From Cheiracanthium punctorium (Eukaryota > Arthropoda > Arachnida > Araneae > Cheiracanthiidae): DNA of 64,000 nucleotides. A program made the translations under genes and the position numbers. Of this stretch, positions 33,574 to 45,625 are shown piece after piece. The stretch lies in NCBI GenBank assembly GCA_038373885.1, contig JAWZYV010016579.1, positions 372,001 through 436,000 of the forward strand, read 5' to 3'. Position 1 is the stretch's first letter; every line of letters begins with the position of its first letter. The notes beneath the pieces are model-generated. The model saw only the letters and a program-made list of their open reading frames with translations. It searched no databases and was not told the DNA's origin.

Positions 33574-35549
33574 ACCTTAACGAACGATACTTTGAAAACT
33601 GAATCGAGGGAGGTAAGATATGCTTGAAAAGAATGCTCTAAAATCTGATACTGTCAAATTATGAGAACTAATCAAACTATATGACAGTAATGAAACTTAA
33701 CCATCTGAATGCCTTTCAAAAGACGGAAAATGTGCAGTTGTTGGCATTGACATACCAAAAGGTTGAGTGGTTTAAGCTAAAAGGAATTTAATCCCTGACG
33801 CTGGAATTCATGAAACCATTTCAACAAAAGAGAAGTAAAGCAATGTACAGATGACACAGTTTGAAAAACGGGAGCGGGGATAGGCTAAATTTGGGTTCAA
33901 TGTTAAAATAATAATTAATTTATTAATAAAAGTCACTAGGTCCTTGGAAAATTTCTGCAGGGGGATAGTAAAAATGCCGATGAGAATGTTTTTCTAGCGA
34001 CGATATTAAAACATTTTTCTTAAATTTATGCTTTGGGATCTAAGTAAAGACTGGCAAATACCATTTAAAGCTCTGTTAAAAAATAACATCTGGATTATAT
34101 TTTAGATCTGGCATTGGTAATATTAACAATATCTTCCGAGTTCTTACTTCTGCTCGCTTCTTTCATAATCAGGAGGTAGAATTCATTCTTGCTAGAACAA
34201 TCTCCAGGTCAGAGACTAATCAAGATGATACAAGTTCTTAGTTCAAAACGTGAGATGTATGTCCCTTGAATTTATCTTATCGTGTCTCATTTAATTCCCT
34301 AATAAACAAACCAAATTAAACAATCTCAATACAAAAAGTGTAATAGAGTGATTTCTTTTAGTTAATAATGCATATACTTGTTCAATAAACCATTTCCATG
34401 AATTATTAATGAAACGTTTAATTTTCTGCAAATAAATAATACGAGAACCGACGATTTCCCGTGGACTCTTATGCACACTAGGTAACAATTACGGTATTGT
34501 ACATAAAAAAGCAAAATTAATTTATTCAAAACACTTCAATTCCCTTTAATTACGATCTCCCTCTCGAGAGAACAGCGACATGTAGGGTAACACTCTCTAA
34601 ATTGCATCCCATCTATTTTGCCAAAATTTCTTCTGTGGAAGAAAATTTTTTCATACATAATAACTAAAAATTGAAATTACGTGAAAAAAGAATCTGTTCT
34701 CACGACGACGTCAGGAAAAGAAAGAAAAAAAAAAAGGGAGAGAAGGAAAAATAAAGAAAAAATGTCAGTGCAAACAAAACCTTCTTTTACTTGCAAGCCT
34801 GTCGCTATGGCAACATACATTACCTTCGTGAAAACAGCTCGTCTGTTATTCGGTACCTGCATAGTTTCACTCAAGAGCAGAAGGGGGGAGTGGGAGTAGG
34901 TATCCCTGTGATATATGACAGCGTTTAAAACGTGCCTCCATGCGTAAAAGACACAAAGTAGTTCTTAAAAAAAAAATCCGCAAACCCCCTCTCGCCCAAC
35001 TCTGCAAATATGACAAGGAGTAAGTCGTATTACATGCTCTATTGCTGCATAAAGACGAGGGGAGGATACGAAAAATAAGTTAAAAAATAAATCCTACATC
35101 CGTTAAGTTGAATCTTTTGCATCTTTCGGGGCTTTTTCACATAAGCTTTATGGTCATGCTTAACGCCTGACCACGCCAACAGCCGGAGCCAAGAGTGGAG
35201 AGAAAAAATAAAAAAAGAGGATCTCGGCTTTTTGCGCCATTGATTGAATGGTCAACCACTTCTCAGCAATAATTTTTTTGATTAATGTATAGTTGGAGAT
35301 TTTCAGACGTTCGTTCTATTTCTTTTTCGTTGATTACTCCTTTTTTTTTTCATCCAGAATGTAGACACGCCGCCTATTTTTCAACGCACTGTATTTATTT
35401 ATTAATTTTTATTTTTTAAACAAAGGATGCTTACACAAATTTAAAGCGCACTCATTATTTGAAACTCAAAAGTATTTATGCCTCAAACGAATTACACAAC
35501 AAATAAGTAAGCAAATGTCAATGATAGCTGAGCTGACCGTTATTCCTTT
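33572..35549. other. AT-rich sequence without a gene
   Basis: Purine-rich blocks lie around 34715-34765. A somewhat GC-richer stretch is at about 35100-35250. No gene or complete element is visible. Confidence 0.5.
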
Positions 35550-35692
35550 TACGACCGTATTCATGAAGTACTTGACACCCGTGTTAATCCACCAAAACGA
35601 GGGTCAGATGTCAAATGGATGTATATTTGGTGTCTATATAACGTCTGAAGGGGTTAACATAGGGTGGTAAGTACTTGGTGAATATGGCCGTT
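35550..35692. mobile_element. MITE with about 40-bp imperfect inverted ends
   Basis: The left arm contains ACCGTATTCATGAAGTACTT and the right arm its mirror AAGTACTTGGTGAATATGG. Further in, GTGTTAATCC is mirrored by GGGTTAACAT. The element is about 143 bp. No clear target duplication is visible, so the superfamily is open. Confidence 0.65.
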
Positions 35693-36082
35693 AAAAACGC
35701 ATAACAAAGCAAAGACACTCTCTGCATCAATTTTTGCAATTCGAACTAATCTCGATAAATATGTCTTATATTCAATGTTACTGTGTTAGTATTTTTTAGA
35801 AAAAAGGATCCTTTTTGAAAAGTTGGGGAAAGCACTATGACACAGGCTTAAAGGAATTTCAGTTGTGCTTACTTACTGAATTTTCGCGCGCTTGGCCATT
35901 GGCAAAAACTTAACAGCTTTCGGCATAAATATAGTTCTCGGGCTAGGACCTTGGCAAAAGTATATCTTACTAGCTGTTAAGAATTTCATGTGTATTCTTT
36001 AAATATGAGCTAATTTTAAGTGAAAAGTTCTTGACCAAGGTACCAATAGGTAATTCTATCTGAAGTCAAAATCAATCCTTAG

Positions 36083-36271
36083 CAGAGCCTGATTATGACC
36101 AACAGGGGCCCCGGGCATTGATGAATTTGGGGATCTATGAAATTTGTTTTATTTTTCATAAAATTTTGATATAATAAAGAATATTTCAGAACAGCATTTG
36201 ATATTGGGAGCCCTTTCGAGCCGGGGGCCCTGGGCAAAGTCCCGATTTGCCCATGCGCTAATAAGGCTCTG
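36083..36271. mobile_element. hAT-type MITE with perfect 8-bp target duplication
   Basis: CAGAGCCTGATTA and the inverted TAATAAGGCTCTG bound 189 bp, and ATCCTTAG is repeated exactly at 36075-36082 and 36272-36279. CAGAG-type ends with 8-bp duplications are diagnostic of hAT. The 100-codon minus-strand frame over it is incidental. Confidence 0.9.
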
Positions 36272-36279
36272 ATCCTTAG

Positions 36280-37439
36280 AGCATGTATAAAATCAACAGC
36301 TAATTTAGTAATATCTGAGTAAATAGCCAGAGAAAGAAAAAATAATGTTGTGAGGCACATTCCTACTAGCACAAAGCACAACTAATTCAAAAGATGTTCA
36401 GCCTGCGTTATGAATGAGCACGCAGTATGAGTGTCTTAGAACTAGTTGTGAAACTGGGGGATAATACTGTATTTAAAAAAAAAAGACAGGTTTTTCTTTT
36501 TCCCCTAATGGTAAGAACTAAGTCGAGAATTGCAGGCAAATCCCACTTCTTTCGGTTCAGTAAGTTACAATTTTGTTATTATGACTATTGCAAAATTAAT
36601 TAGATTAATAATATCGGAGTTGAGCATTAAGAAAGAATAAAATCGGATTTCGGAAAATTAGCAGCTATTTTCTGATGCTGAGTTCAATCCTTGTAAAATT
36701 TTAACTAAGCATCAGAAATTAGTGGTAAAGTAAAGCGTTAATTCCCTAAATATTTCAAAAAATTGAACATAGAACTCTCTTTCTTAAACGCTGACAATGA
36801 TTCAAATGACGAATACTTCCTATGAAGTACTCATACCGGGGGTTAGAAGAATATAATTCTAATTACTTTGAAACTATATACGATTTATTGTATGTATGTT
36901 TAATAACTAATTTAATACTTAGTTAAGATTTTCTTTTAATTATGAAAAATGGATATTCTGTGTGGTCTAATTTCCCATTATATTTAAGTTATGTTAATCA
37001 CTTACTTCTAAGTTCATAAATCAAATTCAAGTGAAACAATACTCAAATTTGATGAAAACGAATAAAATACATGTTTGAAATATATATCATTAGCTCAGCA
37101 AAATTTTCTGTTTATAAAGAAATGTTAACATTTAAAAAAAATCTGCTCCAAATAAAAATAAACTGATTATCAAAAACACTATTAATTCGACTAAATGTAG
37201 TGAAAAAGGAAAAGAAAAAATATTACCTTTAAGTAAGGGTTAAACACCGTAAATAGCAGATGAAGTCAGACAATGTCGAAACTCATCTTAACACTTCAAA
37301 ACACTTATTTAAAGAAATCTAAGAACGTTTTCCACAATTATAGGACCTACTCTGATTTCGTCCAGCCAAAAAGAAAAGTTTATGACACCTACTGCAAATC
37401 TATGTAAAATACATATGATACGGTATAGCAAACCGTGTT
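36280..37439. other. AT-rich sequence without a gene
   Basis: Nothing recognisable is present. Confidence 0.6.
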
Positions 37440-37900
37440 ATAAAGATGGGGAAAAATAAGGTCGGCGGTTGGGGGGAGGGAGAAGAAAAACAAAGAAAAA
37501 AAGAGAATGAAGAAGTTCAAAAAGGGGTACCGCCGGAAAGTGGGAAAGCATTACCCTGAAAAGCCGATTAGGCAATCTGTCGGGGTGGGCTGTCTCAGTT
37601 AGTACCAACCAGGCCATGTGCGTGCCAGGACAGAATTAAAACCTTCTTCATATATCTCCGGCTCTTCCCTTCCCCCTTTACCCCAGTGTCTCAGCAGCAG
37701 CAATAGTCTGAGAATACGGCGTACCCCCATTTCCATCCCAGAAAGAACTTCAAATGGAGCCGCCGATACAGGATTCACCATCGCAGATAAAAACGAAAGT
37801 AGGATTAAAAGAGGAAAGGGAAAAAATGGTGCAATTTTTAGTCGGTCCGACCGGATCGCCCTCTTTTCAGACTGATACGGAGCGATGACAATCTTCTAAA
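37440..37900. promoter_or_regulatory. GC-richer unique pocket
   Basis: A purine-rich opening (about 37470-37520) is followed by a non-repetitive GC-richer block. An 85-codon plus frame (37618-37875) and a 60-codon minus frame overlap and are not recognisable. It could be a regulatory island or an exon of an unknown gene. Confidence 0.2.
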
Positions 37901-38489
37901 CCGTTACACATCTTTACAGTATTAAAACAGGCAAATAAAGAAGAGAATTCAAAAGTGCAGTAACATGTGATAAGCAAAATCGCAGAAAAAAATGAATAAC
38001 AATTTTCATTATAAATGTAATATATTTGTATATAATATTTACATATTCAGAATTCTCTATTAAAATTGATTGATCTATAATTATAAATTTCAACCTAACA
38101 TTTCTTCACAATATAAAAAGACCAGTAGAAATAAGTAACTTAATATCCACTAATGTTTTGTGTGAAAAAATTTCGGAAATTAATGACTTCAGATAGCATA
38201 GAATCTACTTAGAGAATCTGTATTCTTTCCTTGGAGAGATATTATTCGTGTTAAACTTGGAGACTCATTTGTAATATTTTCACCCATAACATAAGCGGAC
38301 CATGACTTATCCATCAACTGCTAAAATAGACATCAGTGTCAGCATCGCTCATAAAAAGGTTAAAAGTTTAAACTGAAAGAGAGAAATAAGAGAGAATTTT
38401 AGTCTAAAAAAATAGTTATCAAAAAGAAGGCGCAAAAAATCTGACAAGCAACAGGAATAGCAGTATTTATTTTTTTTTTTTATATAGTC
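37901..38489. other. AT-rich sequence without a gene
   Basis: Nothing recognisable is present. Confidence 0.6.
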
Positions 38490-39060
38490 AGTGAAAGAAA
38501 GTCAAACAGTGGCCCTCCATCTTCCCCTTAAAAGCCACATTAGGATTCAACAGGACAAGTCAATCTTCAACATGTACCATCCACTCTTCGCACAAAACGA
38601 CTTTCCGAAGTGCTGCTGCTCCCCCCCAGGTGTCTACCGCTGCAGCATAAACTTCGTGTCACTCCACGAAGCCAGAGGTAAACACTGTGTCGTCTTTGTA
38701 AGCACTCTGCACCGGAGACCTCCCAAGCGACTGTATATAGCCGAAGACCTTGTGTCAACAAGCTTTGCCTTTTTTACAACTGCTGAATCCGAGGACAAAA
38801 CGTCGACAAGATTTTTGCTCTCTCTCCCGGTCCTCCGATTTCTCCGTCCCGTGTCGCGTTTACTCAGGTGGAATGGAGGACAAGTCTGGGGAGTCGAGTG
38901 GAGTGAGTGGATGGATGGACGCTTCAGTCCCAAGTGGCGATTGCAAGAAATGTCAGGTATCGGGTTACGTGCAAAGAGCGGTACCAAGAGAAGTACAAAT
39001 TGAATCCGTAAATTCCTGTGAAACGCACACACGAAGCTAAGCTGACGAGGAGGGGATAGT
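38490..39060. promoter_or_regulatory. GC-richer island open in several frames
   Basis: This island holds the longest open frame of the window (170 codons, 38491-39003, plus) together with a 96-codon plus frame in another phase and a 132-codon minus frame. Three simultaneous open phases suggest low stop density rather than selection on one protein. None of the translations is recognisable: no signal peptide, transmembrane segment or known domain stands out. It may be a promoter with a first exon (see 38873-38956). Confidence 0.25.
38873..38956 (+). CDS. Possible short first coding exon (speculative)
   Basis: An ATG at 38873 follows a pyrimidine-rich, CpG-containing stretch that could be a 5' untranslated region. 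The 28-codon translation, starting MEDKSGESSGVSGW and ending GDCKKCQ, stops exactly at CAG|GTATCG, a plausible splice donor, in phase 0. An acidic, serine-rich start ending in a CxxC pair would suit a transcription factor or LIM-type protein whose next exon lies outside or further along. However, no matching downstream exon was found, and the frame is also open upstream and for 28 codons beyond the donor. I treat this as a hypothesis only. Confidence 0.15.
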
Positions 39061-39599
39061 AAAAATTAAATAAACTGAAAAAAAGTAAATAACAGGTGCA
39101 GTTGGCTGGAAGCATTCAACAACCGTAACAATGATATATAGCTTTTTTCAAAGCATTTTATTTCGCTATTTTTGAAAACAAATAAGTCTGGGGGCTTTTT
39201 TTTAAACTATATAAATAAACGATTAAATTAGCTAAGGTGCACATAAATTTTGTAGCTTCTTAGATTTCCATGACATGAAAAAATTCTTAATAAGTACTAA
39301 CAATTATTTGGGTTATTCATTAAACTGAAGTATAACTATTATGCTTCCAAAAATCCACCCTATGAAGTTAAAAACAGTTCTAAAAATCCGTGAAAATGCA
39401 GAGTCAATTAGATTCCGCGAATTCCTCATAGTAGAGCACTACTATCATTTTGTTATATACAGGAGAAGCACATCCGTCTCGCGTAGTCGAGTAGTGCAGC
39501 TCTTATGCAAATAAAATGTTTGTACAAAATGTGGTGATGGTGAACTAAAAAATGCCAATATCCAGAAGTCTGTTTAAATTCTTGTAAGATAGAAATACA
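39061..39599. other. AT-rich sequence without a gene
   Basis: Nothing recognisable is present. Confidence 0.6.
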
Positions 39600-39607
39600 A
39601 TCTAACT

Positions 39608-39885
39608 AAGGGGTTCCCAAAGTGTGTGCCACGACATCCCAGGGTGCCGCCGAGCGACCATGATTTCATTGAAGTGCTTGCTTGAATTTTAATTTAGAAC
39701 TGTATTAATTATGCTTATGCTTTTACTGCTTTACTTCGCTTGTTCTTCACAACTGTACAAATATGAAGATATACATACATGTAAAATTACAGTATCCTAC
39801 AGATATTGTAAGACGAGAGAGTGCCGTGGGAAAATTCTATTTCTCTCAAGCGGTGCGGCGGCTTCGGTAAGTTTGGGAACCCCTG
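39608..39885. mobile_element. hAT-type MITE, GGGGTTCCCAAA ends
   Basis: The right end, read inverted, is CAGGGGTTCCCAAACTT, and the left end matches it as AAGGGGTTCCCAAAGTG with the first base changed. The flanks ATCTAACT (39600-39607) and GTCTAACT (39886-39893) match at 7 of 8. CAGGGGTTCCCAAAC is a widespread hAT terminus in animals. The interior is AT-rich and non-coding. Confidence 0.85.
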
Positions 39886-39893
39886 GTCTAACT

Positions 39894-42169
39894 GAAAAAC
39901 ACTTTTAAAAAATGGTACTATTCTATGAAACAAATTTGTAAAACAAATCTTGATTTCCGGCTGGGTATTTTACGAATGCTGTCCATCTTAACCGTTAATT
40001 GTCGCAGGTTCGGTTAAATGACTCGTTACAGCAGTTCTTACTAACTCAATTAAATGCTGATCAGTTAAAAATAGGCCTATGTCCGATGATTTTTAAAACT
40101 CTATAAAAACAACTTTTTTTTTAAACCCGTTTCAATCTTCAAGTATTTTTTAAACAACAATGGATTAAAAAAATAATAAAGATAAGTAAAATAAAAACCT
40201 ATCCACCCCCTCACCAATCATGGTTTTCCTTTCTTTATAAATAAATAAATTAATGAATAAAACAGTTCCTGACGCTTTAGAATATCTAAAATTTATCACC
40301 TGTGGCTCTTTGACCAAGCTAGTTTGATCACATTTGTAATATAACAACGGTAACCACGTAGAACATAAATTGTCTATTCCGATCTGATACAACATGAATA
40401 CATCTTAATTAAAAGCACAGAAGAGACGTTAATTCAATTTACAGCCTATCCTACAAATTGATAACTTTCATGTCCTACTCCACTCGTTCAAATTAAAAGA
40501 CCAGGAAAAGAATCAAGTGTGAATAAAGTTGGCACGGGTGCAGGGGAGACGGAGAATTAGATGTGAGAGCGGAAAGAGTAAGGGGTTGATAATGGAAAAT
40601 TAGCTCCCACACTGACGCGAAGAGGGGAAACATATATATGGTCATCTTAGTCACTTAATTGCCAATGCAATGGTCAAATCAGTATTCTCTCCTTAACTTT
40701 CAATTTGCTTGTACAGGATATACAAAACCGATTTTTTCTGGCTTCAAGTCATGTGTTTAGAAGTAAACAACTCATAAAGTTGTCGACAAATAAAATAAGT
40801 TCTAAATTGTTTGCAAGGTGAAAATAAGTAACTAAACTAAACAAATAAATAAATAAAATGAAAATAAAAATAAAAAATTCATCTAATGTTTCACATGATA
40901 AAATATTTTCGTACATTTTTGTTTTATTAGTGTTATTTTCTAAATTCTTTTTTGGGTGTTAAAACTTTATGCAAAAAAAGCTATTTTTTAGAACTTTATT
41001 CGTTAAAAGTCAAAATAAGATTAAACACATTCCATAACTGGCATCGCAGATATAATATTTTCTAAGTGGACAAATACTTTATATAATTCACTGTTTCACA
41101 GAAAGATTTTATATTAATTTATACTTAAACTATCTCTCAGACAATTTATTCTAATTTTGTTTTAAATCAAGAAAAATGTTTTCACCTTTTGATAAAAATA
41201 CAGAAGAAAAATTTATTTAACAAATTAAGTCCATCCCCCCCCCCTCCTTATTATTGGTAGAATAAACGAACTTGCAAAATAACAACCTAAGATCATTTTG
41301 GGGAGGAGATATCTTTACCAATAAATATGAGAAAATTTTCGCACCTCTGTGTTTTTATTATTATTTGCCTATTTAAGGAATGGTACAGAAGTAATTAAAG
41401 AAAAAATTCTATCAGATTCAGAGGGATTAAAAAGAAACAAAACAACTCCATAAAATCTTCGTTGTTAGTTTTCATCGCTTAAGAAAAGCCAGTTTTACGC
41501 CTGTACATGTTGTTCTTTGGCAAAACACGAAAGATCTTGTCGTCTAGGTGTCGATGGCAGAGAATTTTTCCAAATTTTCAGTTGCTACTCTTTTCCATTG
41601 AAAATTCAGTAGTATGACAAGTCTTTGTGAGTCCAAAGAAATTTGAGAAATTCAGAAAATTGATTTAAGAAATTAAAAATAAAATAAAATAAATAAACAT
41701 CCAATAACAAAATATTAGATATCATACTAATATAATTTTTTTTCTCACATTTTCAAGAGTTCCCCTCTTTATAAGAGAAAATAACAAGAATAGGTATATA
41801 TAATATATATATAATTTCAAAACTTAGATCTTCATATAATAAGTACACTTTATTTTGACGATTACAAGGTTCATATGACATCCTTCGTGATGCGCCCCAC
41901 TTTTTCAAACTTTTTCCATCTTGAATGCATAGCCCGAGTCGTTACACTTCTTTCTCCTTTTTCGTTAACTTAGCCCAAGTTAAAAAAAAAAAAAAAAAAG
42001 GAATGAATTCGACAAAAAGCTTCTGACGACATAGTTTCTAACAGATGAAAGTACGAAAAAAGACCGGAACGTGGCAAAACTGCGATCAACATCAGACTTT
42101 TCTCTTTTTTTTTTTAACCTTATACTTTCTCTACAAGACTTCAGTTAGTAGAAGGGAAAAAAAAAACCG
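39894..42169. other. AT-rich sequence without a gene
   Basis: A C block lies near 41236-41245 and an A run at 41982-41999. No gene is visible. Confidence 0.55.
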
Positions 42170-43200
42170 CCATGTAGGGAGGGAGTGCAACAGAAATTGA
42201 TTTGACAGAACAGCCACGAGACGTGCTTTCCGGAAAGTACTTTCCCCGCAATACCCTGCCTCACCTCATACCTCCTCCCCAACGCAACTTCTTGGTCTTG
42301 ACTCCTGAAGAAATCAAACGATGCCACAAAGTGGAAATAAGAAAGAAAGAAAAAATAAATAAAGAAATAAAAGAAATTCGACATCGTGAGGGACAATCGC
42401 CAGCAAAAGGAAAAGTCACTTCTGCTTCAAAACTTTGCGCGTCGAAGTTGCGAAGAGGAGGGGAAAAAAAGAAGGGGAAAAAAAAAAAAAACACCCCAAA
42501 CTCCCATTTGACTTTCACAATGGACGCTAATGTCCGGGAGAATACGCGATGAGGTGAAGAGAGTAAAGGAGGTTAAGGCCGGATCCTGCCGGATCTTTGC
42601 CACTCCAGGTAATGACATCGGGGAAAGAGAGTTTTCAATCCAGAGATCTGGCAAGAAGTTGCCTCACCTTACGATTAGGACCTGAGCATTCATCCTGGAG
42701 ATCGTGACCTGAAGGCTCCCGGACTTTTATAACCGGCCCTCTTCTTTCTCCCATTGTAATTGTTATCGTTTTTCGCCCGCCGGATCAGTAATGGCTTTGC
42801 GCCCATATAAGCTCTTAAGCCTGGTTTGACTAATGACTCATTACGGACCCGGGATCTTCAGGAGTCGCGCGGCAATCACTCTCCTCTTCTCTCTCTCTCT
42901 CTCTTCTTCCAGCAATCTTCTTCTGCGATACCTTACCTCCCCTCCCCTCCCCTACTTTTCCCGATTCCCCCTCCCCCTCCCCCCGATTCTTCCCGATTTG
43001 ATTGCTCCCAGGGATAGAGTGGAAGGGGCAAGCATTAAAGGCAGCGAGACAGATTACGGAAGTTCCCTTTTTCGATTGCAGGTCGCTCAGAGGAATGAAG
43101 CAGAAGAACATGGGTTAGATCGAGGCTACTTTTATCAACCACCCTCCCCCTCCACTAGTGTGGTAATTATGCGGGAGGAATTTCACATCAATTGCCTTGT
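42170..43200. promoter_or_regulatory. Largest GC-richer island, CT microsatellite inside
   Basis: About 1 kb of unique, GC-richer sequence. A YY1-like CCGCCATGT lies near 42168. The core at about 42560-42880 has GCCGGATCC-type words, a TTTATAACCGG word near 42726 (grainyhead-like AACCGG), a CCATTGTAATTG word near 42751 and CCCATATAAG near 42803, which could be a TATA-like element. A CT microsatellite is at about 42886-42904, and C-rich tracts follow to about 42985. Open frames of up to 132 codons in several phases are not recognisable. It is a candidate promoter or enhancer. Confidence 0.3.
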
Positions 43201-43800
43201 ATCTACTTTCAGCATATATTACTCAAAATAAGCATTGTTTTTGAAAATAAATAAATAAAACAAAAGAGAAAAAAATCCTTTAAAAGAAAGGAAGAAAAAA
43301 AAAGTGTGAAGCAACTTGCCGCACACGATAAGCATCATACAGTATAATTCTTCTAGTAATCTTTTATTCATGCTATTTTTTCGTCAGTTTATTGACTTTT
43401 AAAGACAGGTATACCAGATTGAAGATCATTAAAATGATACGTTAAGATTACCTAATAATATGAATGTATTTCCTGTACACTAAATAAATTATGCATAGAT
43501 GTTCTGAAATAACCTTTAATGTACAGTTTGACGCATCAGTTGTGCAAAAATGGTAACAGCCACTTAATAGCTGCAATTTAATTAAGCCTATGGCAATTAT
43601 GATTCAAATTACAAGCAAATCCATTTCTACTTAAATAATTACTTTATGAAAATATGATTATTTCTTTATTTGTATTCATATAAATAATAACTATCACAGT
43701 GAGCTATATGACTGCTTTAACTATCACATTTCCTTAAAATTTTTGGTGGAACTCAGAATTTAAAAAGAAAGAAAATGTTTAGGACTGCATTCAGTTCAAC
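43201..43800. other. AT-rich sequence without a gene
   Basis: Nothing recognisable is present. Confidence 0.6.
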
Positions 43801-43804
43801 TTAA

Positions 43805-44080
43805 CCCATTCGTGCCTAGTTATTTTTGCGACTTTCTTCGATTTTTGCCAATACCAGAAATAATAGCTAAATTTCTGATGTCAACTTCTTGGACAAGGGA
43901 TAATTACTTTTAAAATCATTATGTATAAAAATTGAAATGTTAACATCCTACTGGGTCATGTTATAATATTTTGTGGAGTTGAGGTTCAATACTCGTGAAT
44001 AAAGGCTAGGAAAAATAAATAACGTTTTCGACTGATAGCGAAAATGCCGTCCCAAAAAAGGGACGCTAGGCATAAATGGG
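43805..44080. mobile_element. piggyBac-type MITE with exact TTAA flanks
   Basis: TTAA (43801-43804) is followed by CCCATTCGTGCCTAG, mirrored at the right by CTAGGCATAAATGGG and TTAA (44081-44084). The TTAA duplications and CCC/GGG termini are the piggyBac signature. The element is 276 bp and non-coding. Confidence 0.85.
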
Positions 44081-44084
44081 TTAA

Positions 44085-44379
44085 GCAAACACAAAATTTT
44101 ATAGTTTAACTTAGCTTTCATTTTATCAGTCATAATCACAACACATTTGTTTTGTAACAAAATGTTTAGGGGTACGCGTTTTTTTAAAAATATCTTCGAA
44201 TCAGATATCAGCTAGTGAATAACAAACAAACAAGCAAAGACTGATCATTTTCAGAAGAAACAAAAAAAAAATTTAAAAAATTTTTAGGCAATAAAAAATT
44301 GTGAAGTTTCTGATTAACACAACGGCATGACTTTAAAATAACAATTCACACTAAGCACTTTAACGACACTGCAAACGAC
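44085..44379. other. AT-rich sequence without a gene
   Basis: Nothing recognisable is present. Confidence 0.6.
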
Positions 44380-45120
44380 TAGTCTGCAAAGAAAACTATA
44401 TTGAGGCAACTCAGTACATACACGCATTACGCTATTATAGTCAGCACGACACTTCGAGTTAAATTTCCTGTTTCTCCTTCACACAGGCTTTCAATATTTC
44501 CCACGGAGAGAAATAATAAAGACAAACAGAGACAAGCTATGAAAAATTATCCAATTTGCCTATTAAGGTCCATTTTGTGGAAAAACACTGCGCCTCGTCC
44601 CATGCCGTCTTATTCAAACATTGCTATACAAATACTTCCCTGCATGACAACCTTTCGATTTAACGCTTGACTCGGCCCCTTCAAGCGTCAGATCTGTCAA
44701 TAGTCCGCTTTTTAAAGACAAAGTACCGGATGCAGTGGAACTATTTCTGTCTCCGCAGTTTACACATCCGGGAATGCACAGTCTCTGTTTGCTCTTCTGT
44801 ACGGTTTCAGAAAAAACGCAGAGAACCATCATAAATAATAACTAAACAGAGAGAGAGAAAGGTTGCTGGACTTCACAAAAGCGTTTCTTGGCTGGAGAGT
44901 TGCTCAAGTGTTGGGGGGGCCTTCTTCTGATAGAAAGTAGTGGTGGGGTCACTAAAATTGCAACAGATGGAAACATCACTGAATTCTAGTAAGGGTGCTG
45001 GTGCACAGCCATATTGGTGAGCAGACAAGGCAGAATGTCTACCAGATGAATTTCTCAGATTTTTCACATCTTCACTTTTATTGTACGTTTTGGTGAACAT
45101 TTGGGGGCATACCTTGACCT
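44380..45120. promoter_or_regulatory. Moderately GC-richer unique pocket
   Basis: This is a non-repetitive stretch with moderate GC. Frames of 72-89 codons on both strands are unrecognised. No clear motif cluster is visible. It is listed as a weak candidate island. Confidence 0.15.
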
Positions 45121-45450
45121 TCATGTGCAGGACAATTTAGATTTATTGCAAAGAAAAATACAAATTTATGTCAAAAAACAAAATCGATGTAAGTAAACAA
45201 AATCAAATTCACAATTTTTGGTGAATTCCGAGACATAACGCCTCTATGTGACCTTTCTTTGACTTCGTGGCTTTCTCTCTCTTTTTTATTTTGTTTTCAA
45301 TATCCTGACTTTTAGATGACTTCCGTGACTTTCTTTATCTGGTAGGCACGCTGTAATAATAGATTGATATTATAGACAGGGTCTGAAACGAAGTATTGAT
45401 GAACGGGTACTTTATGAGACGTAGATAAATTAGGATTCATTATCACAGTA

Positions 45451-45617
45451 CAGGGGCGTAGTCAAAAATTTTTCATGGAGGGGGGTGGGATTTACGATTA
45501 CTGCAACTCACATATATGCATACATGTGTGTGATATAGGAGTGAAGAATATACATTTTGTATGGCAAAAAAATTCCTCATGGGGGGGTTATGACCCCCCC
45601 CCTTGGCTACGCCCCTG
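45451..45617 (+). mobile_element. hAT-type MITE, GGCTACGCC family, complete
   Basis: CAGGGGCGTAGTCA and the inverted TTGGCTACGCCCCTG bound 167 bp. The flanks TCACAGTA and TCACAGCA (45443-45450 and 45618-45625) match at 7 of 8. The interior includes GTGAAGAATATACATTTTG, shared with the copies at 25361, 54722 (inverted) and 60155. Long G and C runs lie beside each terminus. Confidence 0.9.
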
Positions 45618-45625
45618 TCACAGCA

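Noticed and set aside
38491..39003. 170-codon open frame, the longest in the window
   Set aside because: Two other long frames overlap it on both strands, the translation shows no recognisable domain, and the GC-richer composition alone explains the low stop density.
42202..42552. 116-codon lysine-rich open frame
   Set aside because: Purine-rich DNA produces the lysine runs, and the opposite strand is also open. No domain is visible.
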